Shown here: in pieces, positions 1 to 12,941 of the stretch
Layout: the number at the start of each line of letters is the position of its first letter
How positions within the stretch are numbered: the first letter of the stretch is position 1
Assembly: GCA_016165875.1 (NCBI GenBank)
Contig: JABBOT010000014.1
Location: 3,834,093-3,898,092, forward strand
DNA from: Acanthopleura granulata
Taxonomy: Eukaryota > Mollusca > Polyplacophora > Chitonida > Chitonidae
Length of the DNA: 64,000 bases
Direction of reading: 5' to 3'
The notes under the pieces: generated by a model
The model's database searches: none
What the model saw: the letters and a program-made list of their open reading frames with translations, nothing else
Told to the model about the DNA's origin: nothing
Program-made: the position numbers and the translations under genes

Positions 1-1808
1 GAAATGGATGGAAGTAGGAGGGCTTAAATGAGTGGTGACGTGTTGTAGAGCCTTTTCAGTGTAGCTGTCGCCTGATGTGGCAAATTTCCTGTGGACAGCT
101 TACTAGTCCCCTGTTTTGTTGCTCAGTCTTTTAACACATTTTTGATAATAATTGTTTTTACTTGTTTTCTTTTAGGGATAAACAAGAAGAATAAACACAA
201 GGAGATGTTAAGTTCAATGAAATAGAAATGGAAGCAACATCGGAAGTCAAGCCAAGTATAACCTTAGCTAAACAAAATACATAGGTAACCACCATAGGCG
301 TAGGCAACACGGGGGCAGAGGGGGCAGTTGCTTTTGTGGCAAGTCTCCATGCATAACTTTAAGATATGAGTCATATGTGATAATGTAGATTGAGTAAATC
401 AGTGTCAGCTATATATGGTCGCGTCTGACCATGAAACATATAGTATAGCCACGAATTACTATATATTTTATGATCGCTGCCTAACCATAAACAATACAGT
501 TAAAAATTATGGTCGCTGTCTAACTAGAACAATTATGGTTACCGTTTAAGGATAATAAATATGGTCCGAGTAACCATAAATATAAAGATAGAGTAAGCAT
601 AAAAATTAATGTAAGAGAAACCATAAAAGATCAGTTAGGCCTATGCCCTTCACTGTGACAATGAATGATATGGTCACACTCAGAAGTGACAGGACAACTT
701 TGATCAGGTGACTGAAGATCAAAATCATAGTGAAGAGCAACGGTATGAAATATGGTTACCATAATTTTCATGATTAGAATCGACAATAAAAACCATTTCA
801 TTCATTAGATGACGAGTGTCCCTAATTAAAGGAACGGTAACCAAAAGTTGTGAGAGTTGCTCTATTTTCGTTGTCCAAAAGCAAAACGTTCGCATGATTG
901 TTCTTTCGTGGAAAACGTGGAAGAATTTGTGCGTCCAGCTGGTTTGGCAAAGGCAGCCATACTCAGGGCCGTGGTCAATGAGCATGATGTACACACAGCC
1001 TAATGAATTAGACGTTGTATGCTACCGATACAACGTCTAACAGAGGCCCATTTGAAAAACGAAGGATATTTTCCTATCCGTATTTAGACACTGCCTATCT
1101 TTTAAAATCTGCGTGTTCCTCAATCATCAATGATCAGCCGAGGGAATCGCCTGTCGCAGCGGTTTTAAAACATGGTTAAGTCATTTGGACCAAGGCCCAG
1201 CCTGCCACCAAGGCTTCGTCATCGAGCGCAGTAAACCACTGATAACATTCATTACTCAATGGGACCTGTAGGAGTGCGCTTTGGCGTAATAAACAGCTGT
1301 GTATTCAGCCAAAGAGCATTACTACAGGTTATGATCCAAGTGGCTCGACATTCGTTCTCGCCATCTTCAGTGAGGGAGTTTGCGTCCTGTCTCAGACGTT
1401 GTCTTACTTGGGACCTCGGCTTCACTGTGAACAAGCTTTTGCTGAGCTGAACTGGGTTGAACACTTTTCCACTTTGAGTGAACAATCTGCATTCTTGTAG
1501 AGTTTCCGCTGTGGCAAGGCCAATGATGATCGAGTTGGTTGCCCATTGCAGCCTTGCTTAGAACTTCGTGGCCAGTCACATAGTTATTTGGAATTTTATG
1601 TCAAAAGCAAAGCGTATTTACTATTTCTTCGTGCGTTTCAAGTCCGTGTGCTAAATTTAGGCAAAGGGAGGGTGTGTGGAGTGGAGAAGGGCGTTCTTCA
1701 TTTGTTCAAAGAAGGCTGTTTTTATCATCTTTTAATTCTACTCTTTTTTCGGAGAATCTCCACTTTTAACATTTCTGTCCGAGTTGTTTTAAACAGAAAG
1801 GCCATATA
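1..1808. other. No gene recognised; AT-rich leading region
   Basis: I see no exon chain here. Bases 415-640 hold an irregular series of TATGGTC and TAACCATA words that read like a decayed short-period repeat. The modest ORFs on both strands between 725 and 1810 overlap one another and have no recognisable motif. A decayed transposon is possible for 1100-1600 but unproved. Confidence 0.4.
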
Positions 1809-2290
1809 ACAATGTAGTTCTGGTGAGTGAAAAGACCATTAACAACTGTATATTAAAATATCTTCACTGAATTTTTTAGATTTTTTTCCAGTCAATTAAA
1901 TGCGGTCAAATGTTTGATTTTATGGCGTGTTTTATGCACCATATTGATAATGTGGTTTGTCAGTGACGTCACCCCTACGTTTCTCTAGCCCTAAAGCAGA
2001 AATTTAATGTCATATTACCTTTTTACCACACAGGCAGACATTACAGGAGTACACTTCTCAAGAATTTTATTCAGAGCTAAACATAAACGGATTGCAATGC
2101 TTTGTGACGTCACTGGTGAACCACATCATCAATATGGTCCATAAAATCCACCATACATTTAAAACACCTGACTGCGTTCAATCTGGTAAAAAAAAAAAAA
2201 AAATATAAGGGGAGAGCATTCTCAGATACAGATTTTAGTGGCCTTTTCACTCAACATAACTTCATTTTGGATTATTCTTTCTCTTTAGTG
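1809..2290. mobile_element. Foldback/TIR element, copy A
   Basis: The left part (about 1809-1970) reappears as an imperfect reverse complement at about 2100-2290. The inner arms, around CAGTGACGTCAC and the TTGATAATGTGG/CCACATCATCAA stretches, match best. Each arm carries a TGACGTCA palindrome. This is a long foldback that sits at the left end of the larger 1.8 kb repeat. No transposase is visible. Confidence 0.6.
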
Positions 2291-3760
2291 ATGTTAACAA
2301 TACCATGTACTTGGTACTTTTTATGAAATAGCTCTGCTGCTAGGTTACCTTGAATTAGTTCATCCATATATTCATATACCTGGATCACGTTGTAACCGAT
2401 TATGGAATGACTCAGCTGGCGATTATCAACCACCACCTGCAGGAAATTTTGCCTCGATGAGGTACACCTGTCTAAACTTGATAGGGAAATTTTGTTCCAT
2501 TGAGTGCTGTTAGGTCCAGTCTCTCTCCTCTGCGCTCACAATTAGGCCGTAGTCTCTTAACATTCCTATTCCAGCCACTTTTATTGTACCAAGCTCACCA
2601 GAGACATTATGTCCTGCAACGCTGTGATCTCAGTTTCGTCCAGATAACAAGCCATCATACAGAACTCTTGATATAGTTCACTTGCAGATTTTGTACGGCA
2701 GTGATTCGATTCGAGTATCTTTGATCTGTGAAACTGTAAGTGTATCAATGCGCTCAAGATAGCTTCGGAAACAAATCACAGCTGATAACAGTTCCCAGTA
2801 TCTCGCTGTCTGAGTAGCCTCCCTTTGTACCTTGACTGAATTGTCATGCAAGAAGCTTGAGAATTCCAAATGTATTCGCTCTAGGGTACGAAACCTGTGA
2901 CGGGTGAGATGGCCAGTCTATCTGTTCCCCTTACGCTTTCACATTTCTTAACAGTCTGTTATCAAAAGTAATGCTATGCCCTTGCGGATTATACCCCTGT
3001 GTCGTATATGTGTAAATGGTTGAATGTATTCACAGTCTTGCCCATGCGAATGAGATAGTGATATTGCCTTAGAATACGGACGATCTCAAACAAAAGTTAA
3101 ATACCCCTGACAAATTTGTTAATTGGGCTTTATCAGTAAATACCAAAACACCCAAGTCGTGAACTTTGGTGGCCAGAAAGCACACATATCGTCCTGTAAG
3201 AGGTAAAGAGCGTGAACAAGAATCTTGGTCTACTCTTTCACAGTAACTGAAAATTTAACTAATCATTCAGAGCCAAGAAGGCAATCTTTAGTACACGGTT
3301 AAATTCGTAAACTGTGGCGAATTGAATATCAATTTAGCATTCCGGCTGTTTGATTCAGCTATTATACCTATATATACGGCTGACAAGTCTGGACGGGATG
3401 CAGTAATAATTGTAAATCTACCGTCAAACTCTGTGTTAGTTGTGAAAAATTAATATGCCAAAAATACACTTATAGTTTGTCAAACAGAGACGGGCTCTAC
3501 ATTTCAAGTCTGTTATTAGGGCGGCAGGCCTACTGGGAAAACTAATCGAGTACATTGACCACTAAAAATATGCATCAAAGTAGGCCTACGCGGTATTAGA
3601 TATCTATTTACTTTTTGATTTAACTTGGACGATAAACATGTCTTCATTGTCAGTTCACGCAATTCGCGTGAGTTGCAAATTGTATAACAGGAAAAAGAAG
3701 CTGATTGGTCGGTTAATTTCCCGAGTATAGACTACTTTTATACACGAATACAACTGACTA
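1880..3760. repeat. Large dispersed repeat, copy A (~1.85 kb)
   Basis: It aligns almost base for base, by eye around 90% or better, with 9430-11263 in the same orientation. Small indels separate the copies. The homology stops abruptly after the sequence near ACACGAATACAA at both right ends. A short minus-strand ORF (2678-2869) is shared by both copies, but here it is cut by a TGA where copy B has AGA. Confidence 0.8.
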
Positions 3761-3775
3761 TTATGACTTATATAT

Positions 3776-3975
3776 TTGATTGGTGTTTTAAGAAAATTTT
3801 ATTCAAACGACAGCGGTCAGCATTATGGTGGAAGGAAGCCGTGCAGAGCCTGGGGAGAACCCAGGACTATACGCAGGTTGCTGGCAGACATTTCCTGTTC
3901 TAGCTTCTATGTGGGAAGGTAGGCAGAGCCAGGACTTGAACTCACAGCGACCACATTGCGACAGGCTATTGCTGA
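3776..3975 (-). mobile_element. tRNA-derived SINE, diverged copy
   Basis: Read on the minus strand it ends in the family's 3' block: the CCACCATAATGCTGACC-like stretch, then the AAACACCAATCAAA-like tail. The head has decayed. It abuts the right end of large repeat copy A. Confidence 0.7.
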
Positions 3976-5403
3976 ATGATACAAGGAAGAAATATATAGA
4001 AATAAAAAAGATCATGCTTCACTACGTCTGATTAAACCATGTGAGCATGCGTGGAAGTCACCTATATCAGAATACGCGGTTCATGATACGCCCATGTCTG
4101 TATCCAGGTTCGGTTACTGTACAGGTGTTTCGGCTTGGGTGTACTAGGCACCGACTTCACATGAAATACGGTATCATCCTTTGTTTTTCAGGAGTTGGCG
4201 AACAAACATGCCTGCTGTTTCAACCTGTGGTCACAGCGCACAAAGCTGTTCAATACATCCAAATACATACGAGGTTTAAGCCTGCGAGCTCACACAGCGT
4301 ACATAAAGTCAAGTAATTCTGTAAGGATGCTGTCATACGTAGATGTTGCGGGGAAATACATGTATGATTTTCTTTGACTCCGCGTTTTCCTCAGTTAATA
4401 GCCAAGTATAGATACATTATTCTCTTGATCTTATTTCCTCAGTAAAAATGATCATGGTCTCTATCCCTGCAAGCTTGAAACTTCTCAACGTGTGATGTGA
4501 TTAGAAGAGTATCAAGAGAGTCTCTTCCAACTTTACTTTCGTGCTCAACCTTCGTTTGATGGGTTACAGGGATTATTTGTAATACAGTTAGGAAACAGTT
4601 TCAGCTTTTTTGTAAGTGGTATACACATTATTTATATTTATCCACGGGGGTTATCTTGAAGAATGGTTCACTATTGTTCAATATAGAGGTAGGTTTTGTG
4701 GGTAAGGGAAACCCGAAGTGGCTGTGGCCAATCACCACCCTTTGACCAGATACTTTGGCACGTGTGACATAAAGACTTGCGCGCCATGACTTGCGGAATG
4801 AAATTAAAACAAAAATCAGGTGTTATTTAAAGTAGAAATCTTACGATACCTAAACGTATACTTACTTTCCAGTCAAAGCTTGAACGTTGCCTAGGTTGTA
4901 GCAGAAAAACAGCGCTACAGTTAGCGCAGGCATAAGTCTTAAATCCATTTCTTCGCCAGAAAATCAGGGTTCGTAAATCCAAGAGCACCCAGTGTAATTC
5001 TCAAGACTTCTGAAAGCCACCTAACTTATCGTTCACTTCTAATGCGGCCTCCTATGAGGAACCATACATAATCATAAAGGATTTAAGTCACAGGCGGTTT
5101 CTTACAGCGTGCTCATTCCCGCGTACTGTCGAACGAGGGTATAATTAACCCACTGGTATATTTATCACGCTGGTTCAGGAATTGACATGGGTTTGATAAT
5201 GCGAATAAATTCCAACGATTACAGACTATGTTCATCTGTAGCCATTTACACAGTGTTGTTTCCAGACCACCATTACAGTTTTTATACAGGGGCGTGACCT
5301 CGCCTTACATAACAGCGACCTCACCATTGCGGAAGTTGAGCTTTTAGACGCTTCAGTCATTCTAGCTTGTATGCTCTGTAAGCATGAGATAAAAGAAATT
5401 CAC
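3976..5403. other. No gene recognised
   Basis: ORFs at 4041-4377 have no recognisable motif and no convincing splice context. I see no RNA gene or clear repeat structure. Confidence 0.3.
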
Positions 5404-5570
5404 CATGTTTCGTAGCAATACATTTTCTGTAACTATTGAAGAAAGCATGTGCTCTACTCGTGAAAGGGCCTCCATGTGTAAAACCTGGGTGTGCGGTGAA
5501 TTACTACCACCAGACTGTCTCACGGTAATCTGGGCAAGTGTATGCGCTAATAAATCCTGCGTAGAATCAG
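5404..5570 (-). CDS. Weak exon candidate, unknown protein
   Basis: On the minus strand a pyrimidine-rich TTTCTTTCAAG acceptor precedes a 167-base open stretch that ends at an AACATG/GTGAAT donor. The peptide is polar and helix-like, with the segment ALSRVEHMLSSIVTENVLL, and does not look like repeat translation. I do not recognise the family and found no partner exons nearby. It could be an isolated exon, a fossil or chance. Confidence 0.2.
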
Positions 5571-8500
5571 CTTGAAAGAAACAAAACCAACTCACTGAAA
5601 ATACCTTGCAGTTAAATACAGGTTTATTGATAGAAAGAAAAGAGAAGGAAAGAAGGGAAACAGGTGGAAAGAATGCTCAATCCCCACACGCCAGTTTGAG
5701 TGACCTAATCTGTGGTGAGGGTCTTGCGTGCTGTGGGCATCCGAATTAACCTAAATACAGAAGATAGTAGTTGGTATAAAGGCTGCTGTGGAAGAGAAGA
5801 GATGCATCACTTATAAAGTGAAATGACATAAGTGAAAAATAACACAGTGAGTAATACACATGGTCATCCCTGTACTCACAGATAAAGTATAACCAGGCAA
5901 AGGATGATTGGACTTTACAACTGACTGACATTTGCTTTGTACTGGTAAACAACGGCGACAACACCAAATTGCAAACAGCCAAATTATACATGGCTGAACT
6001 GCAACGTCGCAAGACAACGGGCCCGCGTCACCCAGAACAAAAGCGGTATAAACAATTAGCATTAGCAACATTAGTCAGTGTTGCAAAACATATATGCTAT
6101 TGTACCAAGATTACAACCAAGAGATCGTTGCACAGTGCTATTTGTCCCTGCAAAGACAATTTAAGTGGCATATGTCAGCAGCGCCTCGTCCAATCATGCA
6201 CATAGTAAGTACATACATGTACTGATAGAATATATACAACTAAGGATAGGCACTACACACAACATAACAAACATGTATACCAGGGACATGCTATTGTATA
6301 ATGATGTGGAACTTAAACCCTCAAAGAAACAACATGCATTTACACGAGGAGAATATCTGTAAATGTCATGTCCTACATGTGAATGACAAATAAATCCCTA
6401 ACAATATGTGATCAGTGAAGGCAAATGCAATGAATTTATGTCTCGTCTTAGGTGTGTGAATATGTATAAACAGCTGGGCACATGTGGAACATGGCTAATA
6501 CATATAACACTTGCGTGGACAAATAAATGTTGTGAATATGAAATAATCTGAATATATATTCACCTGTCACAGTATTAGAACAGTGTGCATGACTAGAGCT
6601 ATCATATATATCATCTAAGGTAGCCTGGCCACATAGGATCATCGTGCTCACAACTTAAGAGAGAAATTGGTAGAGTCCAATTTCATCAAATCAAGGCTAA
6701 AAATCATTACAAAGTAACCAAGTATTTATCCGCATTACTGCCAATGATAAATGAGTGTATTAATATGTAAAAGACAAAATAATAAACTTGCGATGTGATG
6801 ATGTAGACAGTTGACAGCTGTTTGTTTACACTCAATGGGGGCAGCCATTTTGTCATATGACCCAAACAACTCAGAGAGAGGCTCTGAGCCAATCCCTGTT
6901 CACAGTCCTACAGTTAATGACTGCCAGACGTGGGATGGAAAATTACCCTTTAACCCATGCCTGAACTGAAGGTTAGCTTATAGGCCTATATGACCACATG
7001 TAGCTGCACACAAAGACCTCAAGGTTTTGTAACTGACTTCCGAAGCACACTAAGGGCTACAGATTGCTTTACAACTGCAGTACATGTAAATTTCCGCAAA
7101 TAATACCAGGAGACCAACAGAGTAATACTCTCTGTTTTTCTAACAAATGTCCAAGTGAAAAGAATCATAAGCTGAGTCGGTTAAGTGAACATCACTTCAA
7201 CAGTATAAATAACTAGTGGGGCATTCATTTACACAAGAGATTTGGAGCAAAGGGGAGGTATATGTATATATGTACCCACTTGTTGCACACAAATACTGAA
7301 AATACACGTATAGTGATCCCACATGGCTCAAGCTCTTTAACAAGTAACATAAATTCTATCTTCCAGTCATGCTAACATTCTGAGGCCTCCAGGGTTAGCT
7401 CTCCCCCTAAATACAGAGGATAGTAGTTGGAATAAAGGCTGGTGTGGAAGTGCACTTGTTAACTCTTCGGATGCCCAGGGAGAAAGAGGCAGACCTTTGT
7501 CTCTAACCCCTCAAACTTCACCCCCCCCCTTCTCTTGGTGGGGTGGGAGCAAGGAGTGTTCACCAGCGTAAAATTTATGGCCTTAGTGAACATCCAGCCA
7601 CTCCCACACACTGTCCCCACAGAGCTGTACAGTGGCCAGAGTTGGTACTGGGGTTTACACATGTATGATTAAAAACGAGCATCTCTTTTTCTCTCCTAGT
7701 TGTGTGTTCGCATAGATAGGCCCTTCGATTATACCAGATCCCAGGATCATGGATCTGTCTTAAACTTAAGTCAAACTACGTCTGAACTTAAATTTTCTGG
7801 GTTAAAAATGCGACTCACCTTAATGATTTTTCTTTTTATAATATATTATTTAATTATTATTGTCCCAGATCAGAAATGACAGTTGGCATTTAAGTTCAAA
7901 TCCAAGTCAAGGATTATTACCACAAGTTAATTCAGACTAATTCTGACTTAGGACTGTAAGGCGGCACCTTGATCAGGAGATTAGAGCCCCGACCTAAAAA
8001 GTGTGCCGACCAAGGAAACATCTCTGTTTTCATATCGCCGTGGTGCATTAATATGGTTAGGGAGAATGGCTCAATGCGCTGTTGATTTTACATCTTACCA
8101 TCTTTGGAAGCTGGTATAGTTTCTTCAATGATATTCAACGTCGTGTACGTACTCAAGAATTTATTTTACGATGATGGTGAGGTGTATTCTTGACAGGAGG
8201 AATCACCGGCCCTCCTCGGAGAAAATAACCGCCTTTCACCCAAACTAGTTGACAAGCATCCTGACTTAAAGCAGCAGTCGAACAAGCGAGAGCTGGATTC
8301 GAACACGCTCCACATCATTTGCCACAGTCGATTGGTAGTGTCATTTCACAAAAGGGCTTCCACGGCCCTTCAATATTCTTTACTAAGTAAATAGGTCTAT
8401 TCTGCTCTAGGACTACATATATATAAAGGGGGAAAACAGCGATTGCATTAGAAAGGCAGATTTTGACAGCTGTGTCGTCATTGCCAACACTCTACCAGGA

Positions 8501-9189
8501 AGCAGGGAATATATATGTAATATGTAATTGAAGATTATGCGTACCTTGTATGTGCTTGACGAAAGATGTATGTACAGAAATATCCCTGAGATCAATAGTC
8601 TCTGATCTTTATTTTGTGCACATGTCATGCATGTCTAGGTGGGTCTACAGAGTGTGAGAAAATAGCTCTGTCGGACAAGTAAGAAAGACATATCAGATTA
8701 CAACAGACAAGCATAGAAGCTACGCACAGACGCAGTCCTATAGAAGATCTTGGAGATATATATAACTCTTTCCTGTGTAAAGGCTAGGTAGTCATTTCCT
8801 CCCGGTTTCGAACATCTGTAGTGTTCAAATTTTTCTACTGTTTATGTTTCGTATAAATTTGTTGTGTTTTATTCAGTTTGTACTCATGTAATGAGACCCT
8901 CACATTTTAAAATGCATCCCTGAAATACACTTAATTAGTATTTCTTGAAACCGTACCAGGTGTTGCTATGCGGAAATTCCAGGGTATATCTCCGGGATTA
9001 GCATATGTATACGCCTGTATGTATTTTTATGGTATGTGTTTACATGTCCTTGCAATAATTTTAAGGACGCAGTTCAGTTTTATCGCACTAGATCATATGA
9101 GTACAAACAACAGGATAGACTATAACCAAATTCGTTGTACCTGTATGCGTCTTTCCATCCACAAATGCATATCCGGTTTCGTGACTGAG
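5571..9189. other. No gene recognised; short paired repeat
   Basis: A ~44 bp block starting CTAAATACAG occurs at 5751-5794 and again, same orientation, at 7407-7450. A flanking GGGCATCCGAA word lies before the first copy and inverted after the second. Otherwise the region is AT-rich with only short overlapping ORFs. Confidence 0.4.
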
Positions 9190-9395
9190 ACAAATGCTGC
9201 TCTATGCGGACTAAGTCGGTTAAACTGGCTGTCAAGTGGTCCAGCGATGAACCCGGCACAAAGGCTCTACACAATCCCGAGATAAAAGAGATGGCATATC
9301 CTGATCCAGAATATTATAAACCACTTCGAGATCTCAAGCAATCTGCAGAGCACATGCTTGACTACGTAGCCTCTTTTGCGAAAGGCACACAATAG
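9190..9395 (+). CDS. Possible C-terminal exon, unknown protein
   Basis: An open frame ends at a TAG at 9393-9395 and encodes a protein-like stretch (AYPDPEYYKPLRDLKQSAEH) followed by a short C-terminus. An upstream in-frame stop at 9186 means that, if real, it must begin at an acceptor, for example after the AG at 9188-9189 or the AG in CTAAG just downstream. I do not recognise the family and found no upstream exons. It ends about 35 bases before large repeat copy B. Confidence 0.25.
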
Positions 9396-9427
9396 TATAC
9401 GAGCGTGGTCAACCTTTCAACCTTCAT

Positions 9428-9740
9428 TTTTTTTTACCAGATTAAAGGCAGTCAGGTGTTTTAAATGTATGGTGGGGTTTATGGACAATATTGATAATGT
9501 GGTTCGTCAGTGACGTCACGCCTACGTTTCTCCAGCCCTGAAGCAGAAATTTAATGTCATATTACCTTTTTACCACACAGGCAGACATTACAGGAGTACA
9601 CTTCTCAAGAATTTTATTCAGAGCTAAACATAAAATGGGTGCAATGCTTTGTGACGTCACTGGTGAGCGAAATCATCAATATGGTCCATAAAATCCACCA
9701 TACATTTAAAACTCCTGACTGCTTTTAATCTTGTAAAAAA
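9428..9740. mobile_element. Foldback/TIR element, copy B
   Basis: Arms of ~90 bases match as reverse complements. The left arm runs from ACCAGATTAAAGGCAGTCAG to CAGTGACGTCACG. The right arm runs from TGTGACGTCACTGG to CTGACTGCTTTTAATCTTGT. It is homologous to the foldback at 1809-2290 but lacks that copy's outermost left arm. Confidence 0.7.
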
Positions 9741-11263
9741 ACAAACTAAAGGGAGGGCATTTTCAGACACAGTTTTTAGTGGCGTTTTCACTCAACATAA
9801 CTTCATTTTTGATTGGTCTTTCTCTTTAGTGACGTTAACATTACCATGTACTTGTCTTTTTATGAAATAGCTCTGCTACTAGGTTATCTTGAATTAGTTT
9901 ATCCACCATGGCATCATATACCAGGATCACGTTGTATCCGATTGTGGAATGACGATTATCAACCACCACCTGTTAGAAATTTTGCCTCTATGAGGTACAC
10001 CTATCTAACCTTGATAGGGGAATTCTGTTCCATTGGCTGCTGTTAAGTCCAGTCTCTCTCCTGTCTCTTACCATTCCTTTTCCAGCCACTTTTATTGCAC
10101 CAAGCTGACCAGAGACCTTATGTCCTGCAACGCTGTGATCTCAGTTTTGTCCAGATAACAAGCCATCATACAGAACTCTTGATATAGTTCTCTTGCAGAT
10201 TTTGTACGGCAATGATTCGATCTGAGTATCTTTGATCTGTGAAACTGTAAGTGTATCAATGCGCTCAAGATAGCTTCGGAAACAAATCACAGCTGATAAC
10301 AGTTCCCAGTATCTCGCTGTCTGAGTAGCCTCCCTTTGTACTTTGACTGAATTGTCATGCAAGAAGCTTGAGAAACCCAAGTTTACTCGCTCCAGAGTAC
10401 GAAACCTGTGACGGGTAAGATGGCCAGTCTTTCTGTTTCCGTTACGCTTTCAGATTTCTTAATAGTCTGTTATCAAAAAGTAATGCTATGCCCTTGCGGA
10501 TTATACCCCTGTGGCGTATATGTGTAAATGGTTGAATGTATTCACTGTCTTGCCCATGCGAATGAGATATTGCCTTAGAATACGGACGATCTCAGACAAA
10601 AGTTAAATACCCCTGACAAATTTGATCATTGGGCTTTATCAGAAAACACCAAAAGACCCAAGTCGTGGATTTTGGTGGCCAGAAAGCCCACATATTGTCC
10701 TGTAAGAGGTAAAGAGCGTGAACAAGAATCTTGGTCTACTCTTTCACAGTAACTGAAAATTTAACTAATCATTCAGAGCCAAGAAGGCAATCTTTAGTAC
10801 ACGGTTAAATTCGTAAACTGTTGCGAACTGAACATCCATTTAGCATTCCGGCTGTTTGATTCAGCTATTATACCTATATATACGGCTGACAAGTCTGAAC
10901 GGGATGCAGTAATAATTGTAATATGCCGTCAAACTCTGTGTTAGTTGTGAAAAATTAATATGCCAAAAATACGCTTATAGTTTGTAACACAGAGACGGGC
11001 TCTACATTTCAAGTCTGTTAATAGGCCGGCAGGCCTACTGGGAAAACTAATCAAGTACATTTACCACTAAAAATATGCACCAAAGTAGGCCTACGCTGTA
11101 TTAAATATCAAGTTACTTTTTGGTTTAGCTTGGACGATAAACATGTCTTCATTGTCAGTTCACGCAATTCGCGTGAGTTGCAAATTGTATAACAGGAAAA
11201 AGAAGCTGATTGGTCGGTTAATTTCCCGAGTATAGACTACTTTTATACACGAATACAAGTGAC
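9430..11263. repeat. Large dispersed repeat, copy B (~1.83 kb)
   Basis: Direct-orientation partner of 1880-3760, starting with the foldback at 9428-9740. The minus-strand ORF at 10141-10380 (79 codons) is the longer version of the ORF in copy A. It is open through the position where copy A has a stop. No terminal inverted repeat encloses the whole 1.8 kb unit, so its transposon class is unknown. Confidence 0.8.
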
Positions 11264-11729
11264 CCAAGAAATCCTGTGACTGTATTCGGTGGAATGTCTT
11301 TTAATTTTGACGTGCTCCAGCAGGAGAACCATATTACTTCAGACTTTTCAGACAGCTAGAGACTCGTTCATTTTAGACGATTTTATGTAGACGATAAAAA
11401 TTACCATAGGATAAGGCCTGCTGGGAAAAACCGCGCATTTGTCTCTTTTGGTGGAAGGTCTGAATTTTCAGATGGTGAAGTCGCGGCCCATATTCACCCT
11501 GTAGTGAGAGTCCATGGACCGTCTATAAACCCCGGAAGCTCTGGGCCCACTGGCAGGAACCCCCTTTGACTTTACGAGCACGGAACTATAGGGGAAACGC
11601 AATGCATGCCTACATTGCTGTTTGCCATGGTCGTTATGTTGTGGCTATAACGGTATGTTACGATGGGTTCGAGCAAATGAGCACAGGTCTTTGAAACTGC
11701 CGGAGACACATTTTAGTTGGGTGACTGTC
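11264..11729. other. No gene recognised
   Basis: Unique-looking sequence between large repeat copy B and the SINE that follows. No exon or repeat structure is apparent. Confidence 0.3.
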
Positions 11730-11991
11730 TTTATTTATTCATTTCATTCGTCTTTTACTCTGTTCTCAAGAATATTTCACTTATCCGGTGGCGGCCAGCA
11801 TTATGGTGGGAGGAAACCTGGCAGAGCCCGGGGTAAACCCACGACCATCCGCTGGTTTGCTGGCAGACGTTTCCACGTACGGCCCGAGAGGAAGTCAGCA
11901 TGAGCTGGAACTCACAGCGACCGCATTGGTGGGGGGGCTCTGGGTCATCACTCTGCGCTAGCGGGCTAACCAGCTGAGCCACGGAGGCCCA
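11730..11991 (-). mobile_element. tRNA-derived SINE, near full length
   Basis: Read on the minus strand: a tRNA-like head with A-box-like GTGGCTCAGCTGGTTAGC, a degenerate B-box around GCTGTGAGTTCCAGCTCATG, a conserved central and 3' domain (GGTTTCCTCCCACCATAATG, then AGTGAAATATTCTTGAG), and an AAATAAA-type tail. One of the most complete copies in the window. Confidence 0.85.
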
Positions 11992-12941
11992 GCTAGGTGA
12001 ATATAAAACCACGTTTGGACGCCCTGGTGTTATGCTCTGTATATCATCATGATTATTTCATCACCTTGTCATCTTAATTCGTTAAATATATTTTAATTCC
12101 CGCATTTCTGAGGATTTGAAAGCCTGTAAATGTGCCACCTTCTGATTTACTGATAGGCCTATATATCATGCCTATCATGGAAAAAATGGATTTAGGCCTG
12201 GGTGTATGACACAAAGGCCTTTGTACCGCCTAACGACTTGGCTTCTTCCTTTTAGAGTACCGTGAGCTTGAAAAGGTTAAGAGAATAAGATAGTTGCATG
12301 GTTGTCACACAGAGATCAGTTTTGACAGAAACACGGCGCTAAATGAAATACGTGCATATGTAAGGCCTAACCAGTCGAATATAATAAGGAAGATTGATGA
12401 AATAAGTTAAGGCATTCTTTTTTTTTTTTTTTTGCTTAAGGCACAATGAGAGATCCACAAGCTGGCTTGATAAGCTCTTAAAAGACTTTAAACGATGGGC
12501 ATTTTTCAAAACTCTGGAAAAAGCCAATTAAGCCACCAGGCGGTGCGTCAGTAGCCAGGGCGCAGCAGTTTCTGGCGGAGTGCACCGGCTTAGGAGTCTA
12601 CACGGGTCTACAAGAAAAATTCTAGAGTATGGCGTTAACTAGTCCGAAATTGTTCAGACGTTGGGATTTACATTAGTAATGACGCAATATATATCTCAAA
12701 TTCCACGAGAGATAGGTAATCCCGACATCTGAGCAATCTCGGTATAGGGTTTAACCAACAATCGAATAAATACATGAATAAATACATAATGCATTCTAAA
12801 GAAAGTCTTCAGAAACAGTTTTCTCCGTGACTAATGGCGTAACATCAAAAGCAATTTCATAACCCATTCCACAACAGCGTTCAGCAAATTATAGTTACAA
12901 TATCGATATTCATGATATTCCACCCCCATGCGACCGCCCCC

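Noticed and set aside
1252..1579. Overlapping ORFs near 1.3-1.6 kb as a transposase fragment
   Set aside because: Open on both strands, but I could identify no catalytic motif or homology.
11622..12012. ORFs on both strands near 11.7-12.0 kb
   Set aside because: Both are SINE translations.
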